Source: Aporhodopirellula rubra (GTDB taxonomy: Bacteria > Planctomycetota > Planctomycetia > Pirellulales > Pirellulaceae). Taken from it: a stretch of DNA of 64,000 nt. The first letter of the stretch is position 1. Every line of letters starts with the position of its first letter. The notes below the pieces were generated by a model. That model saw only the letters and a program-made list of their open reading frames with translations. It made no database searches and had not been told where the DNA came from. Of the stretch, positions 1 through 10,649 are shown one piece after another. Location of the stretch: positions 35,720-99,719 of the forward strand of contig NZ_JACHXU010000029.1 in NCBI RefSeq assembly GCF_014192335.1. Direction: 5' to 3'. Both the position numbers and the translations under genes were made by a program.

Positions 1-2562
1 CACGGATGGATGTGCGTTGACGAGTTGGCCGTAAAGTTCGATGCCCTTGGTCAGTCCGTTTCGAACCGCGTTTGGATCGGGGTTCGGTCCTGCGATCGCG
101 AGTGTCGTGGCCATCGTGTTTTCAACGTCGATTTTCAGTTCGGCGTAGGAAAGGTTATCGGGATGTCGGTTAACGAGTTGCTGGGCGATTTTTTGTGCCT
201 GTTCGGCGTACTCCAGTGAAGGATTTCGCAAGCGAGCGTTGCCGGTTTCTCGGGCCATCGACACCAAGACTCGCGCGCGGAATTCGAGTACGGTAATTTC
301 GTTTTCACGCGTAATCTCAATCTCGTCGGATTGCGACAATGCCGTCTTCCAATCATCGATGGCGCCCAATACATCGCCTTCGGCAGCCCGACATTCGGCT
401 CGCTCGGCGAGGCTGTGGTTCAGACGCAGTCGCCAATTTTCAGAAAAACGTTTGGCTGCAGATGAGCGGCGACTGATCGCTTCATCCAGGGTTGTGATGG
501 CCGCATCGGTGTGTCCTGTGGTGAACTGAGATTTTGCCAGTTGCGTCGATGCGGCGATTGAGATTGACGCCATGTCAGCGGTGGCCACGGAGTCGGCGTA
601 CGCAATGGCCTGACGTGCATGATTCATCGATTGATCGAATTCTGCTGTTATGTCGTAGAGCGTGGCGAGTTGCAGGTGCGTGTTTGCACGGAGGCTTTCG
701 AATTCGTTTTTGTTATTGAGGGCGAGATCCGGCGATTCAAATTCCTCGCCAAGATCGTGCAAGTTCTTCTCGACGGTCTCGTATTGTTTGATTGCATCGG
801 TAGGCGATTGCGTGTTGTGAATGATCGCCGCGAGAAGCGATCGCCACTGGGCCTGTTCCAATCGGAGTCGCGGATCGTCGGGGTTCTGCGAGAGGAATTC
901 GACAAAGTAGGGTTCGGGCGATTTGAGAAGTTTCATGCGAAGTTGTTCGAGCCCTTCGGCCTTGAGACGTTCGTCCTCGCTGATCTGCACGAAGGATTCT
1001 CGAACGGCCTTTCGGGCCGCGATCAGGTTGCGTTCGGCGGTATCGCGTTGAGCGGCGACCTCCGCGTTCTTCGTCGATAGCAGTGCGGCGATAACGCTCA
1101 GAGCGATGATTCCCATTAGTAATGCGGCGATTCCTGACGTCACCAACGTTCGGTGCTGACGCATCCAGCGACGCAGTCGCTCGTGCCACCGTTCTCGGTA
1201 TGCGGTGACCGGTTCGTCGGCGAGCCATGCGTCGAGATCGTCTGCGAATTGCTTGGCCGTTTGGTAGCGATCCGATGGTAGTTTCGCAGTCGCCTTCTCA
1301 ACGATGGCTGCGAGTGCGACGGGAATGCTGGGGTTGATCTGCGTCGGGGCAACGGCGTCTCGGTGCTTTGCCTTCTCCAGCACACGACCCGTTGACGTGC
1401 CCGGGTACATGATCGTCCCAGTGAGGATGGTGTATAGCGTTGCACCCAAACTGAAGACATCACTGCTGGGGCCCATTTCGGATTGTCGACCGTTGGCCTG
1501 CTCAGGCGACATGTAGGGTGGCGTCCCCCAGATTTTGCCCTCAGAGTCTTTGGTAAGACGAATCGATTCAAACCTCGGAGTTTGCTCGCTGAGTTGGTCG
1601 TGAAGGTTATCGGCGTCGCGCGATGAGTCGTGTTGAAAGATCGCGGCCAAGCCCCAGTCGACGACGAGGGTTTCGCCATAAGGACCGAGCATGATGTTGT
1701 CGGGTTTGATGTCACGATGAATAACGCCCCGGCTGTGGGCGTAGTGGATCGTATTGCAGACGTCGAGGAACCGGTTGAGCAGTTGCCGTAGCGCGAGCGA
1801 CGGGTCGCGACCGTTTGGGAAAAGTGGTTCGCCCGAGTGCAGCGTTTTGATCGCGGTTTTGAGGCTTTTGCCACGTATGAAACGCATTGCGTAAAAAGGG
1901 CGTCCGTCTTCGTATTGGCCCATGCCGTAGACGGGGACGACGCCCGGATGTTCGAGCGAACCGGTGATGGAGCCTTCGACAATGAACATCTGCCGGCTCG
2001 CCATGTTGTCGGCGTAGTGGTTTTGGATTTCTTTCAACGCGATGTCGCGGTGCACTTCCATGTCTGTGGCAACGTAGATTTCCCCGAGTCCGCCTCGGGC
2101 ATGGAAACGTTTGGATCGATAACGCGCCGGGATTCCAGGTGTGTTCGTCAACGTGGGACGCATCGATGAATTTGGCGACGCCACACGTTGTTTGGCATTC
2201 GGATTTGCGACAACGTTATGTCCCACTTCTGGGACAACGGTCTGGTAGGTGAGCAGTGCGTCGGGAGTCGCGGCGTGCGTTTCCAAGAGATGATCGAACA
2301 AGGAAAGCGGGAACGGAAGCGGATCGATCGCGGCAAGGCTCGCCGAACTGTCGTCGTGATGCTGCCGCAGATGGTCTTTGACGGCCGCGTCGATTTGTTG
2401 GCGTTTCGCTTCATCGATCATTCCGGTTTGCACCATCGTGTCGGCGATTGATCCGTGCGATTCCATCCGCGCAACGGCGCGGCCGAGTTGTTCGTTGTCA
2501 ATTTTCGCGTGGCGAAACGCGAAGGCGGTGAAGAGCAATTCCAGGTCGATCGGACGGATCAT
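1..2562 (-). CDS. Membrane Ser/Thr protein kinase, 3' end cut by window edge
   Basis: The open frame runs leftward from an ATG at 2562 and is still open at base 1, so only 854 codons are visible. The kinase domain spans roughly residues 148-430. It shows a glycine-rich loop (RGGLGEIYVA), the ATP-binding lysine in ALKEIQ (K177), the catalytic HRDIKPDN (residues 282-289), DWG instead of DFG (302-304) and a PPYMSPEQA activation segment. A hydrophobic segment near residues 470-495 should be a membrane anchor. The remainder is helical and TPR-like and probably lies outside the cytoplasmic membrane. Residues 1-60 resemble the small N-terminal module often seen before planctomycete kinases (inference). 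The substrate is unknown. The neighbour on the right is divergent. The kinase call is certain; the C-terminal end is not visible. Confidence 0.92.
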   Translation of the reverse strand, partial: MIRPIDLELLFTAFAFRHAKIDNEQLGRAVARMESHGSIADTMVQTGMIDEAKRQQIDAAVKDHLRQHHDDSSASLAAIDPLPFPLSLFDHLLETHAATPDALLTYQTVVPEVGHNVVANPNAKQRVASPNSSMRPTLTNTPGIPARYRSKRFHARGGLGEIYVATDMEVHRDIALKEIQNHYADNMASRQMFIVEGSITGSLEHPGVVPVYGMGQYEDGRPFYAMRFIRGKSLKTAIKTLHSGEPLFPNGRDPSLALRQLLNRFLDVCNTIHYAHSRGVIHRDIKPDNIMLGPYGETLVVDWGLAAIFQHDSSRDADNLHDQLSEQTPRFESIRLTKDSEGKIWGTPPYMSPEQANGRQSEMGPSSDVFSLGATLYTILTGTIMYPGTSTGRVLEKAKHRDAVAPTQINPSIPVALAAIVEKATAKLPSDRYQTAKQFADDLDAWLADEPVTAYRERWHERLRRWMRQHRTLVTSGIAALLMGIIALSVIAALLSTKNAEVAAQRDTAERNLIAARKAVRESFVQISEDERLKAEGLEQLRMKLLKSPEPYFVEFLSQNPDDPRLRLEQAQWRSLLAAIIHNTQSPTDAIKQYETVEKNLHDLGEEFESPDLALNNKNEFESLRANTHLQLATLYDITAEFDQSMNHARQAIAYADSVATADMASISIAASTQLAKSQFTTGHTDAAITTLDEAISRRSSAAKRFSENWRLRLNHSLAERAECRAAEGDVLGAIDDWKTALSQSDEIEITRENEITVLEFRARVLVSMARETGNARLRNPSLEYAEQAQKIAQQLVNRHPDNLSYAELKIDVENTMATTLAIAGPNPDPNAVRNGLTKGIELYGQLVNAHPSV

Positions 2563-2714
2563 GAAGTGACTCGAATCGAGGGCTGTCGAAAAGTGTGCGG
2601 GTAAGACATTTGTAGAATACCGAAATTGATTGGCATAAATGGATTGATCGTGTGGTTTTGGTCGCAGACAATGAGGGGATGCTTCGTTTTATTTACGTGA
2701 TTGGGGAAAGTCCG

Positions 2715-4073
2715 ATGCATGGCTATGCTGCCGCCCGCGTTTTGTTTTTGTCATTGGTCGCGGCGATGATTAGTACCGGATGCACGCGAAAAGTCTATGA
2801 AATTCAGCTCAAACCGGACGGGACGTCGATTGAGCGAACATTGACCGTGTGGAGCGAGACCACGAGCGCCGACAAAAAAGTATCGCCGCTTCCGGAAGGG
2901 GAACTGAGGCACTTTCGACAGTTTTACGATTCGGCCAACGATCGCTTGGAAGGTGACAAGCATGTTTTCTCAGGTCGATTCGAAGGAGAGATGCCGCAGG
3001 ACGTTGGCGGGGCAGGCAGTTACACGCATTTCGAATCTCCACTCGGTTCAACGTCTTTGTACAGTGAGCGGTTTCGCGGCGAGGATGATCTGCAGGATTC
3101 GATAGCGAAACGTAACCAGGCGGTCGACAAGATCATTGCGTTGTTGCTGCATTGGGCGCGAAACGAACTGCCTGAATTAGAAACACGTCAGCGGATAGAG
3201 GTGTTCCTCGATCAAGATCTACGGCGGGATCTGATGAATCTCTCTGCGTATTGTCTGACTCACGCGATGCTCAGTGATCTCGATGAGCAGGAAATCGGAA
3301 AACGCCTGGCCGCCCGCATGGCGCAGTATCTCGTTGAACGCGACTACGTACGTTGGCAGGAGGTTCCGAGATTGTTGCGAGTATTTAGTTCCGAAGACCC
3401 TGACCAATTCGCGGGCCTGCTTCATGCGACCGTGATTCGCAAGTTGGGGATTCCCGAAGGTGAATCATTAGCGATTCTTGCCGATGCTGAGCGACTCGCG
3501 AATTCGTTGAGAGAGTCTTTCCGTGAAACGGAAATCTATCGAACCGAACTTGCTCGCTATCAAGAAGAACACCCGGCCGACGACGAGGGCGATTCGTCCG
3601 AAGAGATTGATCCGCTAGGGTTGTTGGCGGGGTTTGCGTTGGAGGCGACGCTTCCAAAATCGGGTTCGGGATGGACGGTCGTGGAGGTCGATCTGGAATG
3701 CGGCATTGAACCTTTTGCGACCAACGGGACATGGGATGAAGAATCGAAATCTGTGAGTTGGAATGATTCGATCGATGATGCGACCATTCCTGTACTGGCG
3801 TTTGCCGCCTGGAGCCAACCTGATGTCGAGAATCAAGAACGCCTCTTTGGTTCGACGGTGTTGTCGGGTGAGGAACTCGCGAAGTATGTTTTTTGGTATC
3901 GCGGACTCAACGAGAGCGAACGTGAGCAATGGGACGAGTTTTTTTCTGACGTGACGCCCGACGATGATTGGCGGGAAAGGCTCGATCGATTTGAATTCCC
4001 CGAAGCCGATCAACTGGCCGAAGTTGCGCGTCGCTTGTTGAGTGAGGCTTTGACCAAAACAAAAACAGAATGA
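2715..4073 (+). CDS. Lipoprotein of unknown function
   Basis: The chosen ATG encodes MHGYAAARVLFLSLVAAM followed by ISTGC, a good signal peptide and lipobox, so the mature protein should be lipid-anchored at the cysteine near residue 23. A purine-rich GGGGAAAG lies just upstream at 2703-2710. The frame is open further upstream (ATG at 2679, TTG or GTG at 2652), but that would bury the signal peptide. The mature part of about 430 residues is acidic with no motif I recognise. It reads like a helical domain followed by a beta-rich one ending near residue 400. The stop overlaps the next start by 4 bases (ATGA), so it is translationally coupled to the CinA-C gene. I do not recognise a family. Confidence 0.8.
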   Translation: MHGYAAARVLFLSLVAAMISTGCTRKVYEIQLKPDGTSIERTLTVWSETTSADKKVSPLPEGELRHFRQFYDSANDRLEGDKHVFSGRFEGEMPQDVGGAGSYTHFESPLGSTSLYSERFRGEDDLQDSIAKRNQAVDKIIALLLHWARNELPELETRQRIEVFLDQDLRRDLMNLSAYCLTHAMLSDLDEQEIGKRLAARMAQYLVERDYVRWQEVPRLLRVFSSEDPDQFAGLLHATVIRKLGIPEGESLAILADAERLANSLRESFRETEIYRTELARYQEEHPADDEGDSSEEIDPLGLLAGFALEATLPKSGSGWTVVEVDLECGIEPFATNGTWDEESKSVSWNDSIDDATIPVLAFAAWSQPDVENQERLFGSTVLSGEELAKYVFWYRGLNESEREQWDEFFSDVTPDDDWRERLDRFEFPEADQLAEVARRLLSEALTKTKTE

Positions 4074-4591
4074 CGAATCCGATGCCATTGCCCGAAGCCG
4101 TTTCTCTCATCAAACGATTTCGCGAATCGGGGTGGCGGATCGTGTTGGCCGAAAGCTGCACCTGTGGAATGGCGGCTGCGATCATGGGCCAAGTGCCGGG
4201 GGCCAGTGACGTGTTCTGCGGAAGTGCGGTGACGTACCGCGAATCGGTCAAATCGGACTGGTTGGGTGTCGATGCGGCTACCCTGCGACAGTTTACCGCA
4301 GAGAGCCAGCAGACGACTGACGAAATGGCGAGTTGTCTGCTGCAACGTACGTCGGAGGCTCGCTGGGGAGCCGCGATCACCGGGCATCTGGGGCCTGGGG
4401 CACCGGCGGCGACCGATGGGCATATTTTTGTTTCGTTGGCTGGTCGATCGACGGGCAACAAAGTCGAGAAGGTTGCCTCGGGCGAGTTCGTTTTGACGTC
4501 GACGAATCGGACCGATCGCCAGATCGAAGCGGCGGAAAGCTTCATTCGATGGATTTCGGACCAAACATTGGGGAGTGAGGGCCGCGGATGA
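4070..4591 (+). CDS. CinA C-terminal domain protein (nicotinamide-nucleotide amidase family)
   Basis: This 173-residue protein consists of a single CinA-C domain. The family hydrolyses nicotinamide mononucleotide to nicotinate mononucleotide (PncC) in pyridine-nucleotide salvage. Visible family signatures are LAESCTCGMAAAIMGQVPGA near the N-terminus, SAVTYRESVKSDWLGV, and the TGHLGPGAPA stretch that corresponds to TGIAGPGG in typical members. The usual AESCTGG reads AESCTCG, a conservative departure in the active-site loop. There is no N-terminal molybdopterin-binding-like half, so this is the short PncC form. It overlaps the upstream lipoprotein gene by 4 bases. The family call is strong; activity is inferred. 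Confidence 0.85.
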   Translation: MTNPMPLPEAVSLIKRFRESGWRIVLAESCTCGMAAAIMGQVPGASDVFCGSAVTYRESVKSDWLGVDAATLRQFTAESQQTTDEMASCLLQRTSEARWGAAITGHLGPGAPAATDGHIFVSLAGRSTGNKVEKVASGEFVLTSTNRTDRQIEAAESFIRWISDQTLGSEGRG

Positions 4592-4782
4592 TGTCAAATT
4601 TCTCGCTGATGGACTGAGAACAAAAGCGATGTCTGTCGCGTTGAAACCGACATAGCGGTTAGGTTTAAACGGACTCATTTGGTATTCTGGCGTCCTGGTA
4701 ATGGACCTGATCCTTCCTGAAGTGCTCCGGTTGTCGAAACCTCCCGCCTCAGCCTTCCCCCATCTCACCTTGTGCTGCTCAA

Positions 4783-6063
4783 TTGTCCACGTATTTTGAT
4801 TCTTTGAATCTGTTTCTTCAGAAAACGCTCGTTCGCTTTTGCTGCATCGGAGGAGTTGCGACCTGCGTACTTCTCGCGGGATGTTCTGAAGAGGCACCGA
4901 TTGTGACCTATCAGATTCCGACGACGGTTCCGGCGGCACTGGCGGCCGAGGACACTCGGATGGTTGCGGCGATTTTGCCGCAAGAAAAGCAGGCTTGGTT
5001 CTTTAAAATCATGGGGCGTGTCTCGGCGGTCGATCGGATTGCGGATGAGTTTCGTGAGTTTGTCGAGCAGATTGAATTCAAGGACGGCGAGCCGGTCATT
5101 GGGGAACTGCCCGAAAATTGGAAACGCGGCGGTGCACGGGCGATGCGGTTCGCCTCGATCGATATCAACACGCCGGAGCAGCAGCTCGATCTCAGTATTT
5201 CACAGCTCGCCCGGATGGATGATTGGGACGCGTTGGTCACGAGCAACGTGACACGGTGGCGCGGTCAGGTGGGGCTCGAGGCGACGGACGAAAAATGGTC
5301 AGGAGCCGAGGAATTGGATTGGCAAAACGGCGACTCGTCGGCTGCCGCGGTTTGGGTCGACGTTACGGGACGCCCCTCAACCTCGGGGCCGCCTGCGATG
5401 GGCAGTCCCCCTTTCGCAGGCGGGGCTCCGATTGCTGGTGGTGGCCCGTTTTCGGGGGACGCCCCGTTTGCCGGTTCTGGTGCGATGCCATCGGGGGCGA
5501 GCGGTTCTCCGGATCCACACGCGGGATTGCCTCGTTCGGCACGCGAGGCGATCGCTGCCCGCGCCAAAGAGGTGGGAGGAACGGAGAACACCGATGCGAA
5601 GCAATCCGATTCAACTACGGATGAGGAAGCCTCGAAATCGAAACTCAAATACGACCGTCCCGAGGGATGGAGAGATGGCCGCATGAGTATGATGCGATTG
5701 GCCGCGTTTAATGTCGGCCCTGAAGACAGCGCGGCCGAAGTCACGATCATTAATGCCGGTGGTGATTTGCGCGGCAACGTTGCCCGATGGATGGGGCAAA
5801 TTCGTGAATCCGCCGTGCCAGACGAAGAGGTCGACGCGGCGTTAGAAAACGCAGAGAAATTTGAGGTAAGCGGTCGGCCTGCGCAGCGGTTTGTGTTATT
5901 GCCCGAGGAGCGAAGCGACGCTGGCGAAGCTACTGCCATCGATGCGACGATCATCCCTCTCGAAGAAGGATTCAGCATGTTTGTCAAAATGACCGGACCG
6001 GTCGAAACGATCAATTCACAATCCGAACAAATGAAAGCATTCTTGCAGAGCATTGAGTTCTGA
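4783..6063 (+). CDS. Lipoprotein with a Gly/Pro/Ala-rich central linker
   Basis: Starting from a TTG at 4783, the N-terminus is a signal peptide ending in VLLAGC, so lipidation is expected at Cys34. Two conserved-looking blocks flank a low-complexity linker (roughly residues 205-250) made of short units such as PFAGGAP, IAGGGP and FSGDAP, followed by a charged stretch. The C-terminal block (PEGW..., then GGDLRGNVARWMGQIRE) has a WxGQI pattern. I recognise no enzyme motif. It lies 57 bases upstream of ccsBA in the same orientation, so an envelope role linked to haem or cytochrome maturation is possible but unproven. There is no good ribosome-binding site before the TTG, so the start is uncertain. 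Confidence 0.75.
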   Translation: MSTYFDSLNLFLQKTLVRFCCIGGVATCVLLAGCSEEAPIVTYQIPTTVPAALAAEDTRMVAAILPQEKQAWFFKIMGRVSAVDRIADEFREFVEQIEFKDGEPVIGELPENWKRGGARAMRFASIDINTPEQQLDLSISQLARMDDWDALVTSNVTRWRGQVGLEATDEKWSGAEELDWQNGDSSAAAVWVDVTGRPSTSGPPAMGSPPFAGGAPIAGGGPFSGDAPFAGSGAMPSGASGSPDPHAGLPRSAREAIAARAKEVGGTENTDAKQSDSTTDEEASKSKLKYDRPEGWRDGRMSMMRLAAFNVGPEDSAAEVTIINAGGDLRGNVARWMGQIRESAVPDEEVDAALENAEKFEVSGRPAQRFVLLPEERSDAGEATAIDATIIPLEEGFSMFVKMTGPVETINSQSEQMKAFLQSIEF

Positions 6064-6120
6064 GCCGTCTCAGCACCTCGAACTTAATCCTCCCTCCCTC
6101 GCCTTCAGGCCCCATCCATC

Positions 6121-9100
6121 ATGGCTTCTGTTACTACCGATTTCCCCGCTGATCGCTCCTCTCCTGTCGGTACGAAGACGGGGCAGACATCGATAGCGTA
6201 TCAATTTCTCGCCGCGATTGGCTCGCTTAAGATGACGGTCGTCTTGTTTGCATTGTCGATCGTGTTGGTGTTGGTCGGGACGTTGGCTCAAGATGAAATG
6301 AACATGCAGGAGGTGAAAGAACGGTATTTCCTTTCTTGGATCGCACCCCTGCATATTGATGACTTTTTCCCGCAGGCGTTCTATCGTCACGACACTCCGA
6401 TTCCGGGTGTGATTCCGTTTACCGGTGGTGCATTGATCGGGTTTCTGTTGATGGTGAACCTGATCGCCGCCAAGATCACCCGTTTCCGGTTACAGGCAAA
6501 AGGTGGTCGACTCGCCGCGGGGCTTGCTTTCCTGGCACTCGGAATCGGGATCGCGGGCGTCGTTGTTTTCCTCGGGCATAACGACGATGGTTTGCAGGGT
6601 ACGCCGCCGGAATGGTTGGGGTACGAGCGGTTGTGGGCATTGATCATGGCGACGTTGGCGGTCGGGGCTATCGCGTGCGGTGTCGCCGCGTCGAGTGCTC
6701 GATCGGTTGTGTTCCAACGATTAGGTTTCGTTGTGGCGGCGTTGCTTGGCGTCGCGGTCATCGTGTCGTTGGCAACGGGGTTTCGAATTGGCGATCCGGG
6801 TTTGCGGATCGTATGGCAGTTAGCCAAGGGGCTCGGTGCGGGCCTCGTGATGTTGGTCGGGTGTCAAATCGCGTTTGGAAAACAGGGCGGGAACGTGTTG
6901 TTGCATCTGGGCGTCGGGTTGTTGATGGTTGGTCAATTCGCATTCGGCGACCGGCAAACCGAACAGCGGCTCAGCCTTGTTGAAGGGCAGTCCACCAACA
7001 CGTTTGTCAATCTCGACCAAGTCGAGTTGCAGTTGATTCGGACCGAAGACGGGATTCAAACCGTGACCGCGATTCCGGCGCAGCGGTTGGTAGACGTTGC
7101 GGGCCGTGACGACGTGCTCAGTGATCCGTCATTGCCTTTGGACGTGCGAGTGATTGAGTATTTTGAAAACTCCTCGCTCGTTGAATTGAAAAAGGACAAC
7201 CCCGCAACGAAAGGCATCGGGCTGGAGGTGTCTGCGGCCGAACGTGGTAAGTCCGGCGGCGCCAAAATGGAAATGAATACACCGTCGGCGTATATCGAAC
7301 TGATCAACCCCGACACGGACGAGTCGCTCGGTACGTTCTTGGTCAGCCACTCGATTAACGATCGTGCGATCTTGATGCCGGACGGCAAGAGCAAAGACAT
7401 GATGGACTCCGTCACGGTCGACGGAGAAACCTACGAGTTCGGATTGCGTTTGCATCGAGAGGTCAAGCCTTACTGGGTTCAACTCGACGATGTTCGTCGT
7501 GTGAATTGGAGCGGTTCGGACACGCCTCGTGATTACTCATCGTTCATTCGCATCGTTGATGAAGAGACGGGTGATGATCGAAAAGAACGGGTTTGGATGA
7601 ACAACCCGTTGCGATATCGCGGTGAAACGTTTTATCAATCCAATTACACCGAATTGCCTGGCGGTAAAGAACTGACCGGGATTCAGGTGGTTCGTAATTC
7701 GGGATGGTTGATCCCCTACGTCGCATGCAGCATTACGGCGCTGGGGATGTTGGTCCACTTCTGGGGAACGCTGACTCGATTCATTGCTCGGCGGCGACGC
7801 GAAACGAGCGGCAACGTGTCATCCCCGCTGGAGCCCGATCCGTTTGGGCGGTTCGGCGAAGATGAGCTTTCGGGCGGTGTCATCAATGGCGATGGTGCGG
7901 GAGTTGATCTCAAGCGGGGGCAAAAGAAGGAACGCGCGAGCTGGCCGGTGGCGTTGTGGATTTCGGCCGTCGTTTTGGGCGTTGTCTATTTGTTGTTGCC
8001 CGCCTCATCGATGCAGAATATGCGCCGACCGACCGAGCGCGATGCGAAGTTTGATTTCGCTGTCGCCGGTAACCTGCCGGTGCAGTACGGCGGGCGAGTG
8101 ATGCCTTTGGATGCGTATGCACGCCAGACTCTGAAGGCGATGACGAACAAAGATTCGTTGCCGATCGATGGCGCCCCGTCCAAAATCCAAGAACGCGTCG
8201 ACACGCGTAAAATGTCTGCCGTTCAGTGGTTGATGGAAGTCGCCATGGACAGTGAAGAGATTCGCCGATTGCCGATGTTCCGTATCGACGCCGAAGAGGT
8301 TCGCGCGGAGTTGGATCTCGAGCGACGTGAGAGCAAGCTGTATTCGTTGCAGGATATTGGCGATAACCTCGAACGGTTCACCACCTTGGTTCGTGAAGCC
8401 GGTGCGAAAGACACGCTTGAACAGGATTTCAAGGACAAGAAGCTGATCGAACTTGATATGCGGACGCGGCAATACACGCTCGCGGCAGCTTCGTTTCGGT
8501 TGCCGATCCCTGACGCGATTCCGGCTGACTTTTTCCCGGAAGGAACGAGCGAACAGACACGGCAGCTCTTTGCACTCCGGCGACTCGAAGAGCGTATGAA
8601 TAGCTTGGCGAGCATGAAAGCCCCCGCGATGATTCCGCCGAAACCGAGCGAGGCGGTTTCCGATGAGATTCAGCCGAGATGGACGCCGTTCGCGCCCGCG
8701 TTCTTTGACATGGCGAAGAACGGACTCAGCGAAGGCGAAACGCCCGCGGGCATTCGCACGTTCAGTGAGATGATTCGGTCGTATGGCGCCGAAGACGCGG
8801 CGGCTTTCAATGCCGCCGTGGACAAGCACTTGGCGAGTGTGCAGTCGTATCCGATTGATGGATACGATCGCGCGGCCGTTTCGTTAGAGGGATGGATCGG
8901 AAGTGCGAGCCCAACGAACGTTGCGATCTTTATCTACACGCTCGCATTCGTGTTGGGGTTGATTGCGATGGCAATCGACGCACCGCGTTTGAACACCGCC
9001 GTGTGGGGCACGGTCGTGATTGCGTTTATTGTGCACACGATCGTGATCGGGGCGCGAGTTTATATCACCGGTCGGGCTCCCGTGATCAACCTCTACTCGT

Positions 9101-9819
9101 CCGCGATTTTCGTCGGTTGGGCTGCGGCATTGTTTGGTTTGGTGGTGGAGCGGATGTTCCGTTACGGGACCGGCAATTTGCTCGCTGCGTTTGCGGGTTT
9201 CATGACATTGCGGGTCGCCGATTACATCACGTTGCCGGTCGGGCAAGCGGAAACGATGGGGGTGTTGCAGGCGGTCTTGGATACTCAATTCTGGTTGTCG
9301 ACTCACGTGATCACGGTCGCACTCGGTTACGTCGCCACAATGGTGTCGGGGATGCTGGGGATCGGATATCTGGTTTCGTGTTGGCTCGGCGCGAGCGATC
9401 GGGCTAAGCGTGACTTGTATCGCGTCATCTACGGAGCGTCGTGTTTCGGGATCTTGTTCAGTTTCGTCGGTACGGTGTTGGGCGGTCTTTGGGCGGACGA
9501 CTCGTGGGGACGATTCTGGGGCTGGGATCCCAAGGAGAACGGTGCTTTGCTGATTGTGATCTGGAACGCTCTGATGCTGCACGCTCGGTGGGACGGGATG
9601 GTCAAGGCGAAAGGGTTTGCGATCTTGGCGATCGGTGGCAACATCATCACCGCGTGGAGTTGGTTCGGGACGAACGAATTGGGCATCGGGTTGCACAGCT
9701 ACGGGTTCACCGAAGGGATGCTCAAGGCGTTGGCGGTGTTCTTTGCGGTACAACTTGCATTCATTATCGCGGGAATTTTCGTGCCGACGCGCGATCCGGC
9801 ACCGCCGGCTGCTGGGTAG
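6121..9819 (+). CDS. ccsBA: CcsB-CcsA (ResB-ResC) fused cytochrome c biogenesis protein
   Basis: This 1232-residue integral membrane protein handles haem export and ligation to apocytochrome c in System II maturation. The N-terminal half is ResB/CcsB-like: transmembrane segments start near residue 39 (MTVVLFALSIVLVLVGTL), several more lie before residue 270, and a long periplasmic beta-rich domain ends in the RYRGETFYQSNY block. A further segment near residue 620 precedes a second periplasmic region of about 300 residues with GGRVMPLDAYARQTL, typical of large CcsBA proteins. The C-terminal half is ResC/CcsA-like with multiple segments and the tryptophan-rich haem-binding WWD motif WGWDPKENGALLIVIWNAL near residues 1130-1150, followed by conserved histidines. 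The fused form is known from epsilon-proteobacteria and Bacteroidetes. Family certain. Confidence 0.95.
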   Translation: MASVTTDFPADRSSPVGTKTGQTSIAYQFLAAIGSLKMTVVLFALSIVLVLVGTLAQDEMNMQEVKERYFLSWIAPLHIDDFFPQAFYRHDTPIPGVIPFTGGALIGFLLMVNLIAAKITRFRLQAKGGRLAAGLAFLALGIGIAGVVVFLGHNDDGLQGTPPEWLGYERLWALIMATLAVGAIACGVAASSARSVVFQRLGFVVAALLGVAVIVSLATGFRIGDPGLRIVWQLAKGLGAGLVMLVGCQIAFGKQGGNVLLHLGVGLLMVGQFAFGDRQTEQRLSLVEGQSTNTFVNLDQVELQLIRTEDGIQTVTAIPAQRLVDVAGRDDVLSDPSLPLDVRVIEYFENSSLVELKKDNPATKGIGLEVSAAERGKSGGAKMEMNTPSAYIELINPDTDESLGTFLVSHSINDRAILMPDGKSKDMMDSVTVDGETYEFGLRLHREVKPYWVQLDDVRRVNWSGSDTPRDYSSFIRIVDEETGDDRKERVWMNNPLRYRGETFYQSNYTELPGGKELTGIQVVRNSGWLIPYVACSITALGMLVHFWGTLTRFIARRRRETSGNVSSPLEPDPFGRFGEDELSGGVINGDGAGVDLKRGQKKERASWPVALWISAVVLGVVYLLLPASSMQNMRRPTERDAKFDFAVAGNLPVQYGGRVMPLDAYARQTLKAMTNKDSLPIDGAPSKIQERVDTRKMSAVQWLMEVAMDSEEIRRLPMFRIDAEEVRAELDLERRESKLYSLQDIGDNLERFTTLVREAGAKDTLEQDFKDKKLIELDMRTRQYTLAAASFRLPIPDAIPADFFPEGTSEQTRQLFALRRLEERMNSLASMKAPAMIPPKPSEAVSDEIQPRWTPFAPAFFDMAKNGLSEGETPAGIRTFSEMIRSYGAEDAAAFNAAVDKHLASVQSYPIDGYDRAAVSLEGWIGSASPTNVAIFIYTLAFVLGLIAMAIDAPRLNTAVWGTVVIAFIVHTIVIGARVYITGRAPVINLYSSAIFVGWAAALFGLVVERMFRYGTGNLLAAFAGFMTLRVADYITLPVGQAETMGVLQAVLDTQFWLSTHVITVALGYVATMVSGMLGIGYLVSCWLGASDRAKRDLYRVIYGASCFGILFSFVGTVLGGLWADDSWGRFWGWDPKENGALLIVIWNALMLHARWDGMVKAKGFAILAIGGNIITAWSWFGTNELGIGLHSYGFTEGMLKALAVFFAVQLAFIIAGIFVPTRDPAPPAAG

Positions 9820-10562
<743 letters not shown>

Positions 10563-10649
10563 GTGCTGATGACTCGTTATCGGGTCGATATGGCGGCTCG
10601 TTGATCTTTCCTCGAGCATCCGGAATTTACGCTGTCCGATCTTAAACCC

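Noticed and set aside
1140..1982. 280-codon leftward frame at the window start
   Set aside because: It is offset from the true kinase frame, which carries HRDIKPDN and remains open to base 1.
4010..4939. 309-codon leftward frame opposite the CinA-C gene
   Set aside because: Shadow of the coding strand; low-complexity translation with no motif, and it overlaps three supported genes.
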